A stretch of DNA of 39,915 bases from DASYYE01 sp035946955 (GCA_035946955.1 DASYYE010000152.1:1-39915), one strand, 5' to 3'; positions 1-8,103 are shown, numbered from the stretch's first letter. A program made the numbers and translations. The notes: generated by a model not told the origin, from the sequence alone.

Positions 1-26
1 ACGGCCAGGACTGTGCTGGTCTTCAT
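1..26 (-). CDS. 5' end of a truncated gene, possibly secreted product
   Basis: Only the first eight complete codons are visible, reading MKTSTVLA leftwards from an ATG at 26. An AAGGGG Shine-Dalgarno sequence lies about 8 bases upstream of that ATG. A positively charged start followed by small hydrophobic residues would suit a signal peptide, but eight residues cannot show this. The gene is divergent from the SARP regulator that starts at 223. Three 11-bp direct repeats at 108-140 are placed where a SARP would activate this gene. The product cannot be identified from this window. Confidence 0.45.
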
Positions 27-93
27 ACTTCGCCCCTTGTAAGAATCCCCGTGGTGACCAGAGCCGCCGCTATTCCGGCGGTCTGCTCCGTCC

Positions 94-140
94 AGTCTGT
101 GGGAGGCCGTCCCGCATCCGTCCCTCGTCTGTCCTCGGCC
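94..140 (-). promoter_or_regulatory. Putative SARP operator: three 11-bp direct repeats plus -10
   Basis: On the plus strand the repeats are CGTCCCGCATC (108-118), CGTCCCTCGTC (119-129) and TGTCCTCGGCC (130-140), a precise 11-bp period. SARP activators such as ActII-ORF4 and DnrI bind heptamers with this spacing about 8 bp upstream of the -10. Reading leftwards, exactly 8 bp separate the last repeat from CAGACT (99-94), which could be the -10 for the minus-strand gene starting at 26. The AfsR-like gene at 223 encodes a plausible activator. The repeat is visible; binding is inferred. Confidence 0.5.
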
Positions 141-222
141 CTTCGAGGCAACGTACGATGCAGTATGTCCTGGTTTTGAAATGCAGCCGGGTGCTGGCCA
201 TGACGGGTAGAGCGGCGGGCCA

Positions 223-3108
223 ATGGAGTTCCGGATCCTGGGCAGCCTGGAAGTCCACGCGGGGGGACGGCGGCTGGTGCTGGGGCCCCGCGAGCAGAAG
301 GTGCTGGCGGCGCTGCTGCTGGACGCGGGCAGGCTGGTGACGTTGCCGCGACTGGTGGACGTGGTGTGGGACGACGACCCACCAGAGTCAGCGGCCAAGC
401 AGGCCCGCAACTCGGTCTCCAAGCTCCGCCAGTTACTGGCTGATGACGGGTCCGGGCCGGTGATCGCCACCGACGGCGCTGGTTACCGGCTAGCCCTCGG
501 CGGGGCATCCCTGGACGCCCAGGTGTTCGAGACCCAGATAGCGCAAGCCGCCGCCGCGGCGGCAGCGGGGCACACAGGTGAGGCCACACGTCTGCTCCAA
601 TCGGCTCTCGGCCTTTGGCGCGGGCCCGCCCTGGCTGGCCTGACCGGCCAGGCGATCGAGGCGGCGGCAGCCGCTCTGGAGCAGCAGCGGCTGGCAGTGA
701 CCGAAACCTACTGCGACCACCTGCTCTCGCTGGGATGTGACCGGGACGCAGCGGCTGAACTCGGCCCACTGGTGGCTAGTCATCCGTTGCGGGAAAAGGC
801 CGCCGCCCAGCTCATGCTGGCGCTCCACCGGGACGGCCAGCGGGCCGAAGCACTAGCCCTCTACCAGGACACGCGGCGGGTGCTGGCGGACGAACTGGGG
901 CTTGACCCCTGTCCGGAACTGCAGCAACTGCACCAGCAGATCCTCACCGGCGACCCCGCGCTCACCCCGTCCCGCCCAGCCAGCGAGCGGTCAATCACCC
1001 ACCCCGCTGGTGACCCACCCGTCACCCCACCCCATCCGGCTGGGAGGGGAACACGAGCCGCGGACAGCCCCACACCGACCGTGGTCCCAAGGCAGCTCCC
1101 CCCAGCCGTCCCGCACTTCACTGGCCGCTCCAGCGAACTGAAAGCGCTCACAGCCCTGCTTGACCCAGACGCTGACACTCCCAGCACGGTAGTGGTCTCT
1201 GTTCTTGCCGGGACCGCAGGCGTAGGCAAGACCGCCCTCGCGGTGCACTGGGCGCACCAGGCAGCCCACCTGTTCCCCGACGGGCAGCTCTATGCCAACC
1301 TCCACGGGTTCGGCCCCTCCGTGACACCGCTCACCCCCGCGCAGGCCATCCGCGGGTTTCTCGACGCACTCAGCGTGTCACCCGAGCGCACCCCCGCCGA
1401 CCTCACCGCACAGGCCGGGCTGTACCGCAGCCTGCTGGCAGGCAAACGCATGCTGGTCCTGCTCGACAACGCCCACGACGCCGACCAAGTCCGCCCACTC
1501 CTGCCAGGCGCACCAGGATGCCTGGTCCTCATCACCAGCCGCAGCCAGCTCACCGGCCTGGTCGCCACCGAAGGCGCACACCTGCACTGCCTGGACGTAC
1601 TGCCCGAACACGACGCCTGCCAACTCCTGGCCACACGCCTCGGGCACGACCGCGCCAGCGCCGAGCCGACAGCCATCACCGAACTGACCAGACTCTGCGC
1701 CAACCTGCCACTCGCACTGGCAGTCACCGCCGCGCGGGCCGCCGCCCGCCCGCACATCCCGATCGCCGCGCTCGCAGCCGAACTCGGCGACGCCAATGAC
1801 CGGCTCAACACCCTCGACACCGGAGACTCGACCGCTAGCGTCCCGGCCGTACTCGGCTGGTCCCACCGGCAGCTCACGCCCCAGGCCGCCGCTATGTTCC
1901 GGCTGCTCGGCATCCACCCAGGCCCGGACATCTCGCTGCCCGCCGCCGCCAGCCTCGCCGGCATCTCCCGGGAAGCGGCCCGCGTCGCGCTCGGTGAGCT
2001 GACCCGGGCCAGCCTGCTGACCGAGCCGGTCCCCGGCCGGTTCGCGTTCCACGACCTGCTCCGCGCCTACGCCACCGAACGAGCCCAGGCCGACGACAGC
2101 CCCGAAGCCCGCGATGCGGCCATCGACCGGATGCTCGACCACTATCTGCACACCGCGCACACCGCGACGCTAGTGAGCTCCCATTACCGCCGTCCGCTCA
2201 CCCTCGCCCGGCCGGCTCGCGGGACCATTCCCGAAGACATCACCAGCGCGAGTCAGGCGATGGCCTGGTTCGATGCCGATTACCACGTGCTCCTCGCGGT
2301 CATCGCCCTCGCCGCCGACAGTGGGCACCACGTCCATGCCTGGCAGCTTCCGTGGGCTATGGGCGACTACTTCAGGTATCTGGGCCAGTGGCGAGACTGG
2401 GTAGTCACCCATCACTCCGCCCTCGCTGCCGCACAGCAACTCGGTGATCCACTGGCGCTGGCACGCTCACACGACGGCCTGGCCACTGCATACATACAAC
2501 TCGGCCAGTTGGAAGAAGCACAGGCGCACCTCACCCAGGCACTCGACTTCTGCCGGATCGCCGGTGACCGCCACGGTGAGGCGCTGGCGCACGCCCTCTT
2601 CGCAGAACTCTTGGCGCTGCAGAAGCGGTGGCACGAAGAACTCAGCGAAGCCAGCATGGCACTGGAGTTGTACCGTGCAATTGGATCGAAGGCCGGAGAG
2701 GCATTTGGGCTCAACCAGGTGGGCTGGGCGCATGGCCAGCTTGGCGACTACCACGAGGCATTAGAGCTGTGTCAGCAAGCCCTGGAACTGCATCGCGAGG
2801 TCGGCAGTCGAAGCGGAGCAGGCATCACGCTGCACACCATGGGCTACGCATATCACCATCTCGGCCAGCACGCTGAGGCTACCGACTGCTACCGCCGCGC
2901 CCTCGCCATCCTCCATGAATCCGGTTATCGGTATCAGCAGGCGTACACACTCGCTGACCTCGGTGAGACCCTTGTCGCGGCGGCGAAGCCGGACGAGGCG
3001 CATGAGGCGTGGCGGGAGGCGCTGGCCATCCTCGACGACCTAGGGCACCCCGACGCGGTGCAGGTCCGTGCCAGGATGCACGAATGCGGTCATGCCGAGG
3101 ATCGGTAA
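223..3108 (+). CDS. AfsR-like SARP / NB-ARC / TPR regulator
   Basis: This 961-residue protein is a large cytoplasmic transcription activator of the AfsR type. The order is an OmpR-like winged helix (about 5-92), a bacterial transcriptional activation domain (about 98-242), a proline-rich linker (245-290), an NB-ARC STAND ATPase and C-terminal TPR repeats (about 690-950). The Walker A motif is GTAGVGKT (330-337), Walker B is MLVLLD (410-415), and a TSR sensor motif lies at 438-440. Such proteins couple nucleotide-dependent oligomerisation to activation of secondary-metabolism or developmental genes. The ATG at 223 directly precedes the canonical SARP start (MEFRILG), although its ribosome-binding site is weak. 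The NB-ARC region is clearly related to that of the minus-strand regulator at 33.8-36.2 kb, which has a different DNA-binding domain. The target is not known; the repeats at 108-140 are the best local candidate. Confidence 0.93.
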   Translation: MEFRILGSLEVHAGGRRLVLGPREQKVLAALLLDAGRLVTLPRLVDVVWDDDPPESAAKQARNSVSKLRQLLADDGSGPVIATDGAGYRLALGGASLDAQVFETQIAQAAAAAAAGHTGEATRLLQSALGLWRGPALAGLTGQAIEAAAAALEQQRLAVTETYCDHLLSLGCDRDAAAELGPLVASHPLREKAAAQLMLALHRDGQRAEALALYQDTRRVLADELGLDPCPELQQLHQQILTGDPALTPSRPASERSITHPAGDPPVTPPHPAGRGTRAADSPTPTVVPRQLPPAVPHFTGRSSELKALTALLDPDADTPSTVVVSVLAGTAGVGKTALAVHWAHQAAHLFPDGQLYANLHGFGPSVTPLTPAQAIRGFLDALSVSPERTPADLTAQAGLYRSLLAGKRMLVLLDNAHDADQVRPLLPGAPGCLVLITSRSQLTGLVATEGAHLHCLDVLPEHDACQLLATRLGHDRASAEPTAITELTRLCANLPLALAVTAARAAARPHIPIAALAAELGDANDRLNTLDTGDSTASVPAVLGWSHRQLTPQAAAMFRLLGIHPGPDISLPAAASLAGISREAARVALGELTRASLLTEPVPGRFAFHDLLRAYATERAQADDSPEARDAAIDRMLDHYLHTAHTATLVSSHYRRPLTLARPARGTIPEDITSASQAMAWFDADYHVLLAVIALAADSGHHVHAWQLPWAMGDYFRYLGQWRDWVVTHHSALAAAQQLGDPLALARSHDGLATAYIQLGQLEEAQAHLTQALDFCRIAGDRHGEALAHALFAELLALQKRWHEELSEASMALELYRAIGSKAGEAFGLNQVGWAHGQLGDYHEALELCQQALELHREVGSRSGAGITLHTMGYAYHHLGQHAEATDCYRRALAILHESGYRYQQAYTLADLGETLVAAAKPDEAHEAWREALAILDDLGHPDAVQVRARMHECGHAEDR

Positions 3109-3201
3109 CGGTAGCAATCCCCTGCGGCAGGTCGATCTGGACCACACGGCGACCGCGCAACCGACTGGGCTTCTTCGTCGCTGGGATGACACACTTGCCC
3201 A

Positions 3202-4002
3202 GTGATCCTCTCGCAGGACGCCGCTGCGCGTGTCGAGCAGGTTGACATCGACTATCTAGAGGCGCGGATCGTCGCGCTGGCACAGGTCACGGGCAACCCC
3301 TACGGCGCCGCGATACGCCGCGCCGGGAGTGCCCGCGCTTTCATGGTCCAGGCTGTGCCCAATCCACTGTTCAACCACGTCATGGGCTTGACCGCGAATG
3401 CGGTGAGCGAACTCCCGGAGCTGGCCCAGTGGTATGCCCGGCACGGCAAGACAACGCGAGTGGATGTGACCCCGGCGCAGTCCAGCCGCGAACTGTTCAC
3501 CGCGCTGGCTGGGCAGGGGTTGTCCCAGAGCGGGTTCTACGCCGCCTTATACGCCGACGCCCGGCCGCACGCCGCGCGCGAGGCGGACGGCCCGATCCAG
3601 GTCGAGCCCGCAGATCCACAAGAGTTCGCCCGGATCTACGTAGAGGGCTTCGGCTTTCCCAGCGCACACTGCAACGCAATGGCCGTCTCAGTACAGGTAC
3701 TCGCGGGACGGGCAGACGTACGCTTCTACCGCGCCCGGATAGGCGCGAGCACCGCAGGGGTCGCCCTGCTGTTCCTTGGTGAAAACATAGGCTATCTAGC
3801 CACGGCCGCCACTCTGCCCGACTACCGCGGCCGGGGTATTCAGAGCGCGCTCATCCGTCACCGGCTCTACGCCGCCGACGATGCCGGATGCGACCTGACC
3901 GCGGGCCATACCGCGGCGGGCAGCGTGAGCCAGCGGGCGATGGAACGCAGTGGCCTGCGCCTGGCCTACACCAAGGCCATCTGGAGCACACCGGTCGCGT
4001 GA
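3202..4002 (+). CDS. GNAT-family N-acetyltransferase
   Basis: A 266-residue cytoplasmic protein. The C-terminal half carries the GNAT acetyl-CoA-binding motif A as LPDYRGRGIQSALI (roughly residues 211-224), matching the R/Q-x-x-G-x-G/A pyrophosphate loop. The preceding strand (GVALLFLGENIGYLATAATL) fits the core beta sheet. The N-terminal half (residues 1-120) resembles a second, degenerate acetyltransferase-like domain, as in many actinobacterial GNATs of this length. The GTG at 3202 gives the longest reading frame and has only a weak ribosome-binding site; an internal ATG at 3343 is an alternative. It lies 93 bp downstream of the AfsR-like gene and may be cotranscribed with it. The substrate cannot be predicted. 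Confidence 0.85.
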   Translation: MILSQDAAARVEQVDIDYLEARIVALAQVTGNPYGAAIRRAGSARAFMVQAVPNPLFNHVMGLTANAVSELPELAQWYARHGKTTRVDVTPAQSSRELFTALAGQGLSQSGFYAALYADARPHAAREADGPIQVEPADPQEFARIYVEGFGFPSAHCNAMAVSVQVLAGRADVRFYRARIGASTAGVALLFLGENIGYLATAATLPDYRGRGIQSALIRHRLYAADDAGCDLTAGHTAAGSVSQRAMERSGLRLAYTKAIWSTPVA

Positions 4003-4087
4003 CCCAAACACGGCATGGGCACCGAGATGCCCGAACGCACGTCGGGCTCGGCTCCGCGCAACAGCCCCTTACGGTTGCGCATGCCTG

Positions 4088-4113
4088 GTGCTGTGTCCCG
4101 TGACAGGCAGCAC
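4088..4113. terminator. Hairpin between convergent genes
   Basis: GTGCTG pairs with CAGCAC, and inside it TGTC pairs with GACA, giving a roughly 10-bp stem with a GG bulge and a short loop. It lies between the ends of the convergent GNAT and Fic genes, where a bidirectional terminator is expected. A smaller perfect hairpin (GCCCGA/TCGGGC, 4029-4047) lies just upstream. Neither has a U tract, which is usual for actinomycete terminators. Confidence 0.5.
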
Positions 4114-4138
4114 AACAGTTGGGTGAGCGGTGGTGCGT

Positions 4139-5641
4139 CTACAGACCTAGGCTGGTGGGGAGGACCAGGCGGTGGTCGCTCTCGGGTTCGGCGAAGGCGT
4201 TCGTCGCGCGCAGAGTCCCGGTCGCTTCCGTCAGGTCCGAGAAGTTGATCGCAGCGGTGTAGTCGTGGGCGTAGCGCAGCGCCTTGATGAGGACACCCGG
4301 GTCGTCCTGCCGCGTCATCCGGCGGAGCGCCCCGAGATAGTCGTCTCGGAATACCGTCGGGACGATGATCCTCGACTGCATGCCGGTGACGAGTTCGGCG
4401 TTCATCATGACGCGTGCCAGTCTGCCGTTCCCATCGTCGAACGGGTGGACTTCTGAGACCAGGGACATCATGTAGACAGCCCGCTCGAATGAGGTGTCCA
4501 GGGTGGCAAGCCGTTCCCAGCCAGCGCGCAGGGTTCCGGCCACCAGCCCCGGCAGCACGAATACCGAGTCTCCGGCCCGGTTGACGGATTCCTTGAAGAG
4601 CCCGGGCCGCCTTTCTGGACGGCCTCCCAGGATGGTCGCATGCCTGGACCGCAGTACCTGGAGGAACTCATCAGGCGTTGATGCGAGCGTGGTCATTTCA
4701 TCCAGGTCAGAGACAACTCTGTAAGTGCCGACCAGGTCGTGGCTGTCGTCTGAACGGCCAAGGATCTTTTTGTCCCCGTAGACCACGGCGATGGCCTCGT
4801 CCAACTCGAACTCAGTGCCTTCGATGAAGTTGGAGAAGTAGGCCTCGAAGAATGGCAGGTGAGCGTAACGGACATCGCGGGGGTCATGCACAGGCCGGTT
4901 CTGCGGTGCGGACTGGCGCAGGCCGCTCACGAGCCGATCGAACCGGCGGATCCGTTCCTGGTCATAGGGCAGCGAGGCCTGGCGTGCCGTCAGCGCCCTG
5001 GAAGGAGTCCGAACCTGCTGCGTACCGAGTGCCCCTCCGATCATCTGCGAGAGCTTCCTTACCCCTTCGCTCGGAGCACCCACAACACTCGCAACCTCTT
5101 CCGCCTTCACCCGGTAAGCGGCGAGCTTCTGCGCTCCGTCGACCTGGCGCAACCTGTCAACCCAGTCGCCCAGCTCAGCCCAGTCGAGCGTCCGGCGGAC
5201 CCGCCCGTTTCGCGAGCGGGACGGCCGGGTGTTCTCGGCAAGCGAGCGGCCCTTGCTCGCCTGGTAGAGCCCCCCGGGAAGGGCGATGTCCCCCTCCTGC
5301 GGGCCCGCGCCGGTCCTCACTAGCGCTGTCAGGCCCGGCAGGCCGGCTTCCCGACCGCGCCCCTCATGAGCGAGGTAGAGCACGCCCTCCGTCGGCCCGC
5401 CCGTGAGCGCCGAACGGTCAGTTATGACGGCACCCGGAAACATGCGGCCAAAGATCGTGTGCCACTCCCGAGCCACCACAGCAGCCGGGTCGGACTTGAC
5501 ATCGCTGGTGTACACGCCAACGGCGAGCCTGGACAGTTCCCCCCTGCGCACGCGGTCCGAGATCGTCGCTGCCGGCAGGTCTGCCGCGAAGACAACACTC
5601 GTATCCACGATTTCCTTCGCCTCCCCCGAAGAAATCTGCAA
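4139..5641 (-). CDS. Fic-domain protein with AbiEi-like N-terminus, probable AMPylator
   Basis: This 500-residue cytoplasmic protein carries the Fic core motif HPFDDGNGRLAR at 399-410, so the catalytic His399 and the phosphate-binding GNGR are intact. Fic enzymes usually transfer AMP from ATP to a protein hydroxyl. An autoinhibitory motif of the S/T-x-x-x-E-G/N type is also present, SNFIEG at 270-275, on the N-terminal side of the Fic core. That makes it a class II, self-inhibited Fic protein. Residues about 10-50 (SDRVRRGELSRLAVGVYTSD) resemble the winged helix of AbiEi antitoxins, an unusual extra N-terminal module. The ATG at 5641 is chosen because it gives the complete winged helix. It is convergent with the GNAT gene and lies downstream of the XRE gene on the same strand with a 213-bp gap. 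Its target protein is unknown. Confidence 0.9.
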   Translation of the reverse strand: MQISSGEAKEIVDTSVVFAADLPAATISDRVRRGELSRLAVGVYTSDVKSDPAAVVAREWHTIFGRMFPGAVITDRSALTGGPTEGVLYLAHEGRGREAGLPGLTALVRTGAGPQEGDIALPGGLYQASKGRSLAENTRPSRSRNGRVRRTLDWAELGDWVDRLRQVDGAQKLAAYRVKAEEVASVVGAPSEGVRKLSQMIGGALGTQQVRTPSRALTARQASLPYDQERIRRFDRLVSGLRQSAPQNRPVHDPRDVRYAHLPFFEAYFSNFIEGTEFELDEAIAVVYGDKKILGRSDDSHDLVGTYRVVSDLDEMTTLASTPDEFLQVLRSRHATILGGRPERRPGLFKESVNRAGDSVFVLPGLVAGTLRAGWERLATLDTSFERAVYMMSLVSEVHPFDDGNGRLARVMMNAELVTGMQSRIIVPTVFRDDYLGALRRMTRQDDPGVLIKALRYAHDYTAAINFSDLTEATGTLRATNAFAEPESDHRLVLPTSLGL

Positions 5642-5672
5642 TTACCAGGAGCCTACCCGAAGTTTTCCGCAG

Positions 5673-5780
5673 TTAGTGGATCCGGATAGCTCTCACGCGC
5701 AGCGTGTAGCGCCGGTCAGCGTCACGGCCACAGACTGCGTGGAGTTCGACCCGGAGTTGGTCGGCGGCGAGTTCCGCCAA
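5673..5780 (-). CDS. Possible 35-residue ORF or gene remnant
   Basis: Between the XRE and Fic genes a short frame opens at TTG 5780 and ends at TAA 5675-5673. Its product (MAELAADQLRVELHAVCGRD... when initiated) looks like ordinary soluble protein and its codons are GC3-rich. There is no clear ribosome-binding site and an in-frame stop lies just upstream, so it could be the tail of a decayed gene. I do not recognise a family. Confidence 0.2.
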   Translation of the reverse strand: MAELAADQLRVELHAVCGRDADRRYTLRVRAIRIH

Positions 5781-5854
5781 TCCTCGGCCCGCTCAAGTCT
5801 GGCGAAGACTCACGCAGTCCGCTCTGGTACACGCCTCAACCACGAGGCACCTGC

Positions 5855-6625
5855 TCACTGGCTGTTCGCGGCCGCCGCCTCCCACACGTCACGTCCGCCG
5901 TCCCAGAGGGCTTGGACGTGGCCGGCGAACCGGTCGAAGACTCCGTCGTCTTGGTGGCGGCGCAGGTGGAACGCGGGTGAGTCGTGGCCGAGGAGGCTGG
6001 ACAGGTGCGGGGTCACGATCATGTCGTGGTCGAAGGTGAACACCGACAGGGCGATGTGGCGGTCTGAGAACCGTGCCTCGATGCCTTCGGTGCCGCGCAG
6101 CCTCTCCAGTTGCTCCATGGTGACCGCGATGCGGGTGGAGACGGTGAGGGAGGTCGCCTCGATCTCCTCGCGGCGGCGGGTGACCTCGCTGTCTGGGTCG
6201 CCCACCAGGAACCGCACCCGGCAGCCCTGGCCCGCTTTGCGGCGTAGTGCGGCGGCGAGGTTGGGCTGCTCGATCCACAGGAAGTAGTTTGTGTAGCCGG
6301 CCAGCGTGACCTCACGCGTGGCGGTGGTGATCAGCTTGCGCCACAGGGACGCGGGGCAGGCTGAGCGGTGGGGGTAGACGGCGGCGATCTCACGGTCAGG
6401 GCCGGTCTTGACCGCCGCCCGTACCGCTTCTGGCCATAGCACGGCTTCATCAACTCCAAGGGCCTCAGAGGTGGCCCAGCGGTGGCGGGGGTGCGGGGTG
6501 CGGCCGTCCTGCGCAACCCACCGGGTGACTGTCTTCTCGTCCACCCCTACCCGGCGTGCGAGCGCCTGGGCGGACATCTTCGCGTCGGACATCGCCTGCC
6601 GCAGAGCCACGTTAGCCACCGTCAC
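5855..6625 (-). CDS. XRE-family regulator with C-terminal PLD-like domain
   Basis: A 256-residue cytoplasmic protein. Residues 5-58 form a helix-turn-helix of the Cro/C1 type (ALARRVGVDEKTVTRWVAQ, followed by the HRWATSEALGVDEAVLWP extension typical of actinobacterial XRE proteins). The rest (about 75-250) resembles the phospholipase D-like fold often attached to these regulators (EVTLAGYTNYFLWIEQPN, CRVRFLVGDPDSE). An intact HKD motif is not obvious, so a ligand- or nucleotide-sensing role is more likely than catalysis. The gene is divergent from the small-protein genes starting at 6695, and an imperfect palindrome lies between them. The frame opens with ATG at 6625. Confidence 0.85.
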   Translation of the reverse strand: MTVANVALRQAMSDAKMSAQALARRVGVDEKTVTRWVAQDGRTPHPRHRWATSEALGVDEAVLWPEAVRAAVKTGPDREIAAVYPHRSACPASLWRKLITTATREVTLAGYTNYFLWIEQPNLAAALRRKAGQGCRVRFLVGDPDSEVTRRREEIEATSLTVSTRIAVTMEQLERLRGTEGIEARFSDRHIALSVFTFDHDMIVTPHLSSLLGHDSPAFHLRRHQDDGVFDRFAGHVQALWDGGRDVWEAAAANSQ

Positions 6626-6649
6626 AACCCTTCCGGGGGGACGCTCTGG

Positions 6650-6677
6650 ACGTTTCTTCGACTATAGCCGAGAACGT
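6650..6677. promoter_or_regulatory. Imperfect palindrome in divergent promoter region
   Basis: The 28-bp segment begins ACGTTTCTTCG and ends CGAGAACGT around an AT-rich centre (ACTATAGC); allowing for small gaps, the arms are inverted repeats. It lies between the divergent XRE gene and the GTG start at 6695, so it is a candidate operator for the XRE protein. The arms are imperfect and the claim is weak. Confidence 0.3.
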
Positions 6678-6694
6678 CTATTGCGTACTTATGG

Positions 6695-7117
6695 GTGGCG
6701 TACCAATGTCCGGCCTGCCCGGCCACCGTGAGTGATGCTTCGCCCACGGATAAAGAACAGGTGCCAACTCAGCCGTGGGGCCAGCACGGTGCCCCGGGTC
6801 ACCCCAGACCCACACCACAGACGGTGACCCTGGGCAGTGTTCTGATGCTGGTCCCGCAAGGAAGGCGGGCAACCAACGTGTGGATTGACCGTGGTGGCTG
6901 GATCTCCGGGCCGTGCCGGTCCCTGGACCCCGGCGTCCGGGCACTGCTGGCCGTCGTGGCCGACGCGCTGAGCCTGCCGCCCAGTGACCCCGCACTCAAC
7001 GGCAGGGTGCACGCCGTCACGGGCAGCCTGCGTACCGCGCTGGACTCGGCCGTCAGCGACTTGGACCTGAAGATCTTGGCCGACCTGCTCAGGGAACAGT
7101 TGGACTTGGTCCCATGA
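6695..7117 (+). CDS. Hypothetical protein, possible CxxC zinc ribbon
   Basis: 140 residues, no recognised family. It begins MAYQCPACPATVSD, where a CPAC pair could bind metal or could be an artefact of an upstream start. The rest is soluble and helical (LDPGVRALLAVVADALSLPP, LDLKILADLLREQLDLVP). The GTG at 6695 gives the longest frame; ATG 6843 would give a 90-residue version that keeps the helical part. Its stop overlaps the next start as ATGA at 7114-7117, so translation of the two is probably coupled. It is divergent from the XRE/PLD-like regulator, a common actinobacterial arrangement in which the regulator controls small partner genes. Confidence 0.6.
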   Translation: MAYQCPACPATVSDASPTDKEQVPTQPWGQHGAPGHPRPTPQTVTLGSVLMLVPQGRRATNVWIDRGGWISGPCRSLDPGVRALLAVVADALSLPPSDPALNGRVHAVTGSLRTALDSAVSDLDLKILADLLREQLDLVP

Positions 7118-7317
7118 GCTACACCACCGCCCAGACGGACCAGCTTGAGGCATTACGCCACGCCCACTGCGGGCTGTGGAAGTTCTGGTGGGTGCCGAGA
7201 GTGGTTGGTGGCGCCTTGTGGTGCGCAGGACTGCGCGCCGACCACAAGGTCGTGTTGCAGGCCCGCAGCGCCGCAGAACTGGACCGGGCGGTCACCACGT
7301 GGGAAGGTGCGCGGTGA
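7114..7317 (+). CDS. Small hypothetical protein, coupled to upstream gene
   Basis: 67 residues (MSYTTAQTDQLEALRHAHCG...). It is rich in tryptophan around residues 22-38 (LWKFWWVPRVVGGALW) and ends in a charged helix (SAAELDRAVTTWEGAR). The tryptophan-rich patch is too short and polar-flanked for a confident membrane segment. The start overlaps the preceding stop by four bases (ATGA), and its own stop overlaps the next candidate start by GTGA, so it sits inside a tightly packed operon. I do not recognise a family. Confidence 0.6.
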   Translation: MSYTTAQTDQLEALRHAHCGLWKFWWVPRVVGGALWCAGLRADHKVVLQARSAAELDRAVTTWEGAR

Positions 7318-7406
7318 GCACGGGCCCGTCCGAGCCCCGCGGGAGACCGCCCCCACGGGCCGCCGTGACCCTGGCCAGACCGGCCACCGGCCCGCCCGGC
7401 CCATAA
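7314..7406 (+). CDS. Possible 30-residue proline/arginine-rich peptide
   Basis: A short frame begins with GTG in a GTGA overlap with the preceding stop and ends at TAA 7406. The product is proline- and arginine-rich. The translational-coupling geometry is the only support; low-complexity proline/arginine content is also what non-coding GC-rich DNA yields, so this may not be a gene. Confidence 0.25.
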   Translation: MSTGPSEPRGRPPPRAAVTLARPATGPPGP

Positions 7407-7559
7407 CCGCGCTACGTGACCCTGCGATCCTGGCCCGGGTGGCCGCCGGCCTGCGCCGCCTGCCCAGCACGCCGCCGACAACGCGACCCGGGTGAGGAGT
7501 CACTCGGTGCCAGTCGCGGCGAGCGCTCGGCAGTCGAGGCAGCGCGGATGCGGCCCCCA

Positions 7560-7760
7560 TGCGGTTTGGTGACGTGAGCAGGCCGTATCTGACGCAAACT
7601 GCACGCTGAGCAGGGGACCTCGCCGGGATCTACTTCGCCGTCCAGGCCTAATACGAGCAGCAGTTCGTCAACGCCAACCAGCAGGCCCTCAACGCCGGGG
7701 TTCGGAGTACAAGGCCGCGTTCGCCGCAACACTCAAGTCGCTCCCCACCTGCTCCAAACA
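7560..7760 (+). pseudogene. Possible decayed ORF with in-frame stop and frameshift
   Basis: Around 7618-7700 one plus frame reads GIYFAVQA, a stop, then YEQQFVNANQQALNAG. About 7700 the sense-like reading moves to another frame as SEYKAAFAATLKSLPT. The helical, glutamine/alanine-rich character continues across the breaks, as expected for a gene inactivated by a point mutation and a small indel. The segment is too short to assign a family. It lies between the small-gene operon and the end of the toxin-unit reading frames. Confidence 0.25.
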
Positions 7761-8102
7761 ACATCGGCTGTACCCAACCTGCCCGGACCTTTGCCCTACC
7801 ACCATCACGGGCACGGCGGTCCAGCCACGCCCACGCCCAGCCACTCCTGACGGGCGTGAGGTCCGGGAAATCTGGAGCTGAGTACGCCTTAGTCGATCTT
7901 GGTACTGACGGACCTGTCCCAGCTCTACGGTGCGTCTGACCGTGCAGAGCCGGTCATGCGACTTGGCAACCACATCCGGAATGATCACCCTGGCCTGGTG
8001 GCCCTTCTCCTCGGCTGGAAACGTGATCTGGAAGGTGTCCTCGACATGAGTCATTCGGTTGCCATCGCTATGGCGGGCCTTGTTCGCCCCGGCCAAGGAC
8101 AC
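7689..8102 (-). CDS. Candidate immunity gene for the deaminase toxin
   Basis: A frame on the toxin strand opens with GTG at 8102, one base after the toxin stop codon (8106-8104), and runs to TGA at 7689, giving 137 residues. An ATG (MTHVEDTFQITF...) lies 20 codons further in, near 8042. The first half (DTFQITFPAEEKGHQARVIIPDVVAKSHDRL) is strand-rich and soluble with about 78% GC at third positions, like real coding sequence. The second half, after about residue 70, is arginine- and glycine-rich and less convincing, so the true gene may be shorter or frameshifted. Immediate downstream position on the same strand is where polymorphic-toxin immunity genes normally sit. I do not recognise it as a known immunity family. 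Confidence 0.4.
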   Translation of the reverse strand: MSLAGANKARHSDGNRMTHVEDTFQITFPAEEKGHQARVIIPDVVAKSHDRLCTVRRTVELGQVRQYQDRLRRTQLQISRTSRPSGVAGRGRGWTAVPVMVVGQRSGQVGYSRCCLEQVGSDLSVAANAALYSEPRR

Positions 8103-8103
8103 G

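Noticed and set aside
5403..6287. 294-codon plus-strand frame across the Fic and XRE genes
   Set aside because: It spans the ends of two well-supported minus-strand genes and has serine/arginine-rich low-complexity composition.
7416..7577. Possible 53-residue plus-strand ORF after the small-gene operon
   Set aside because: Cysteine/arginine/proline-rich with no ribosome-binding site and no recognisable pattern; it overlaps an equally open minus-strand frame.
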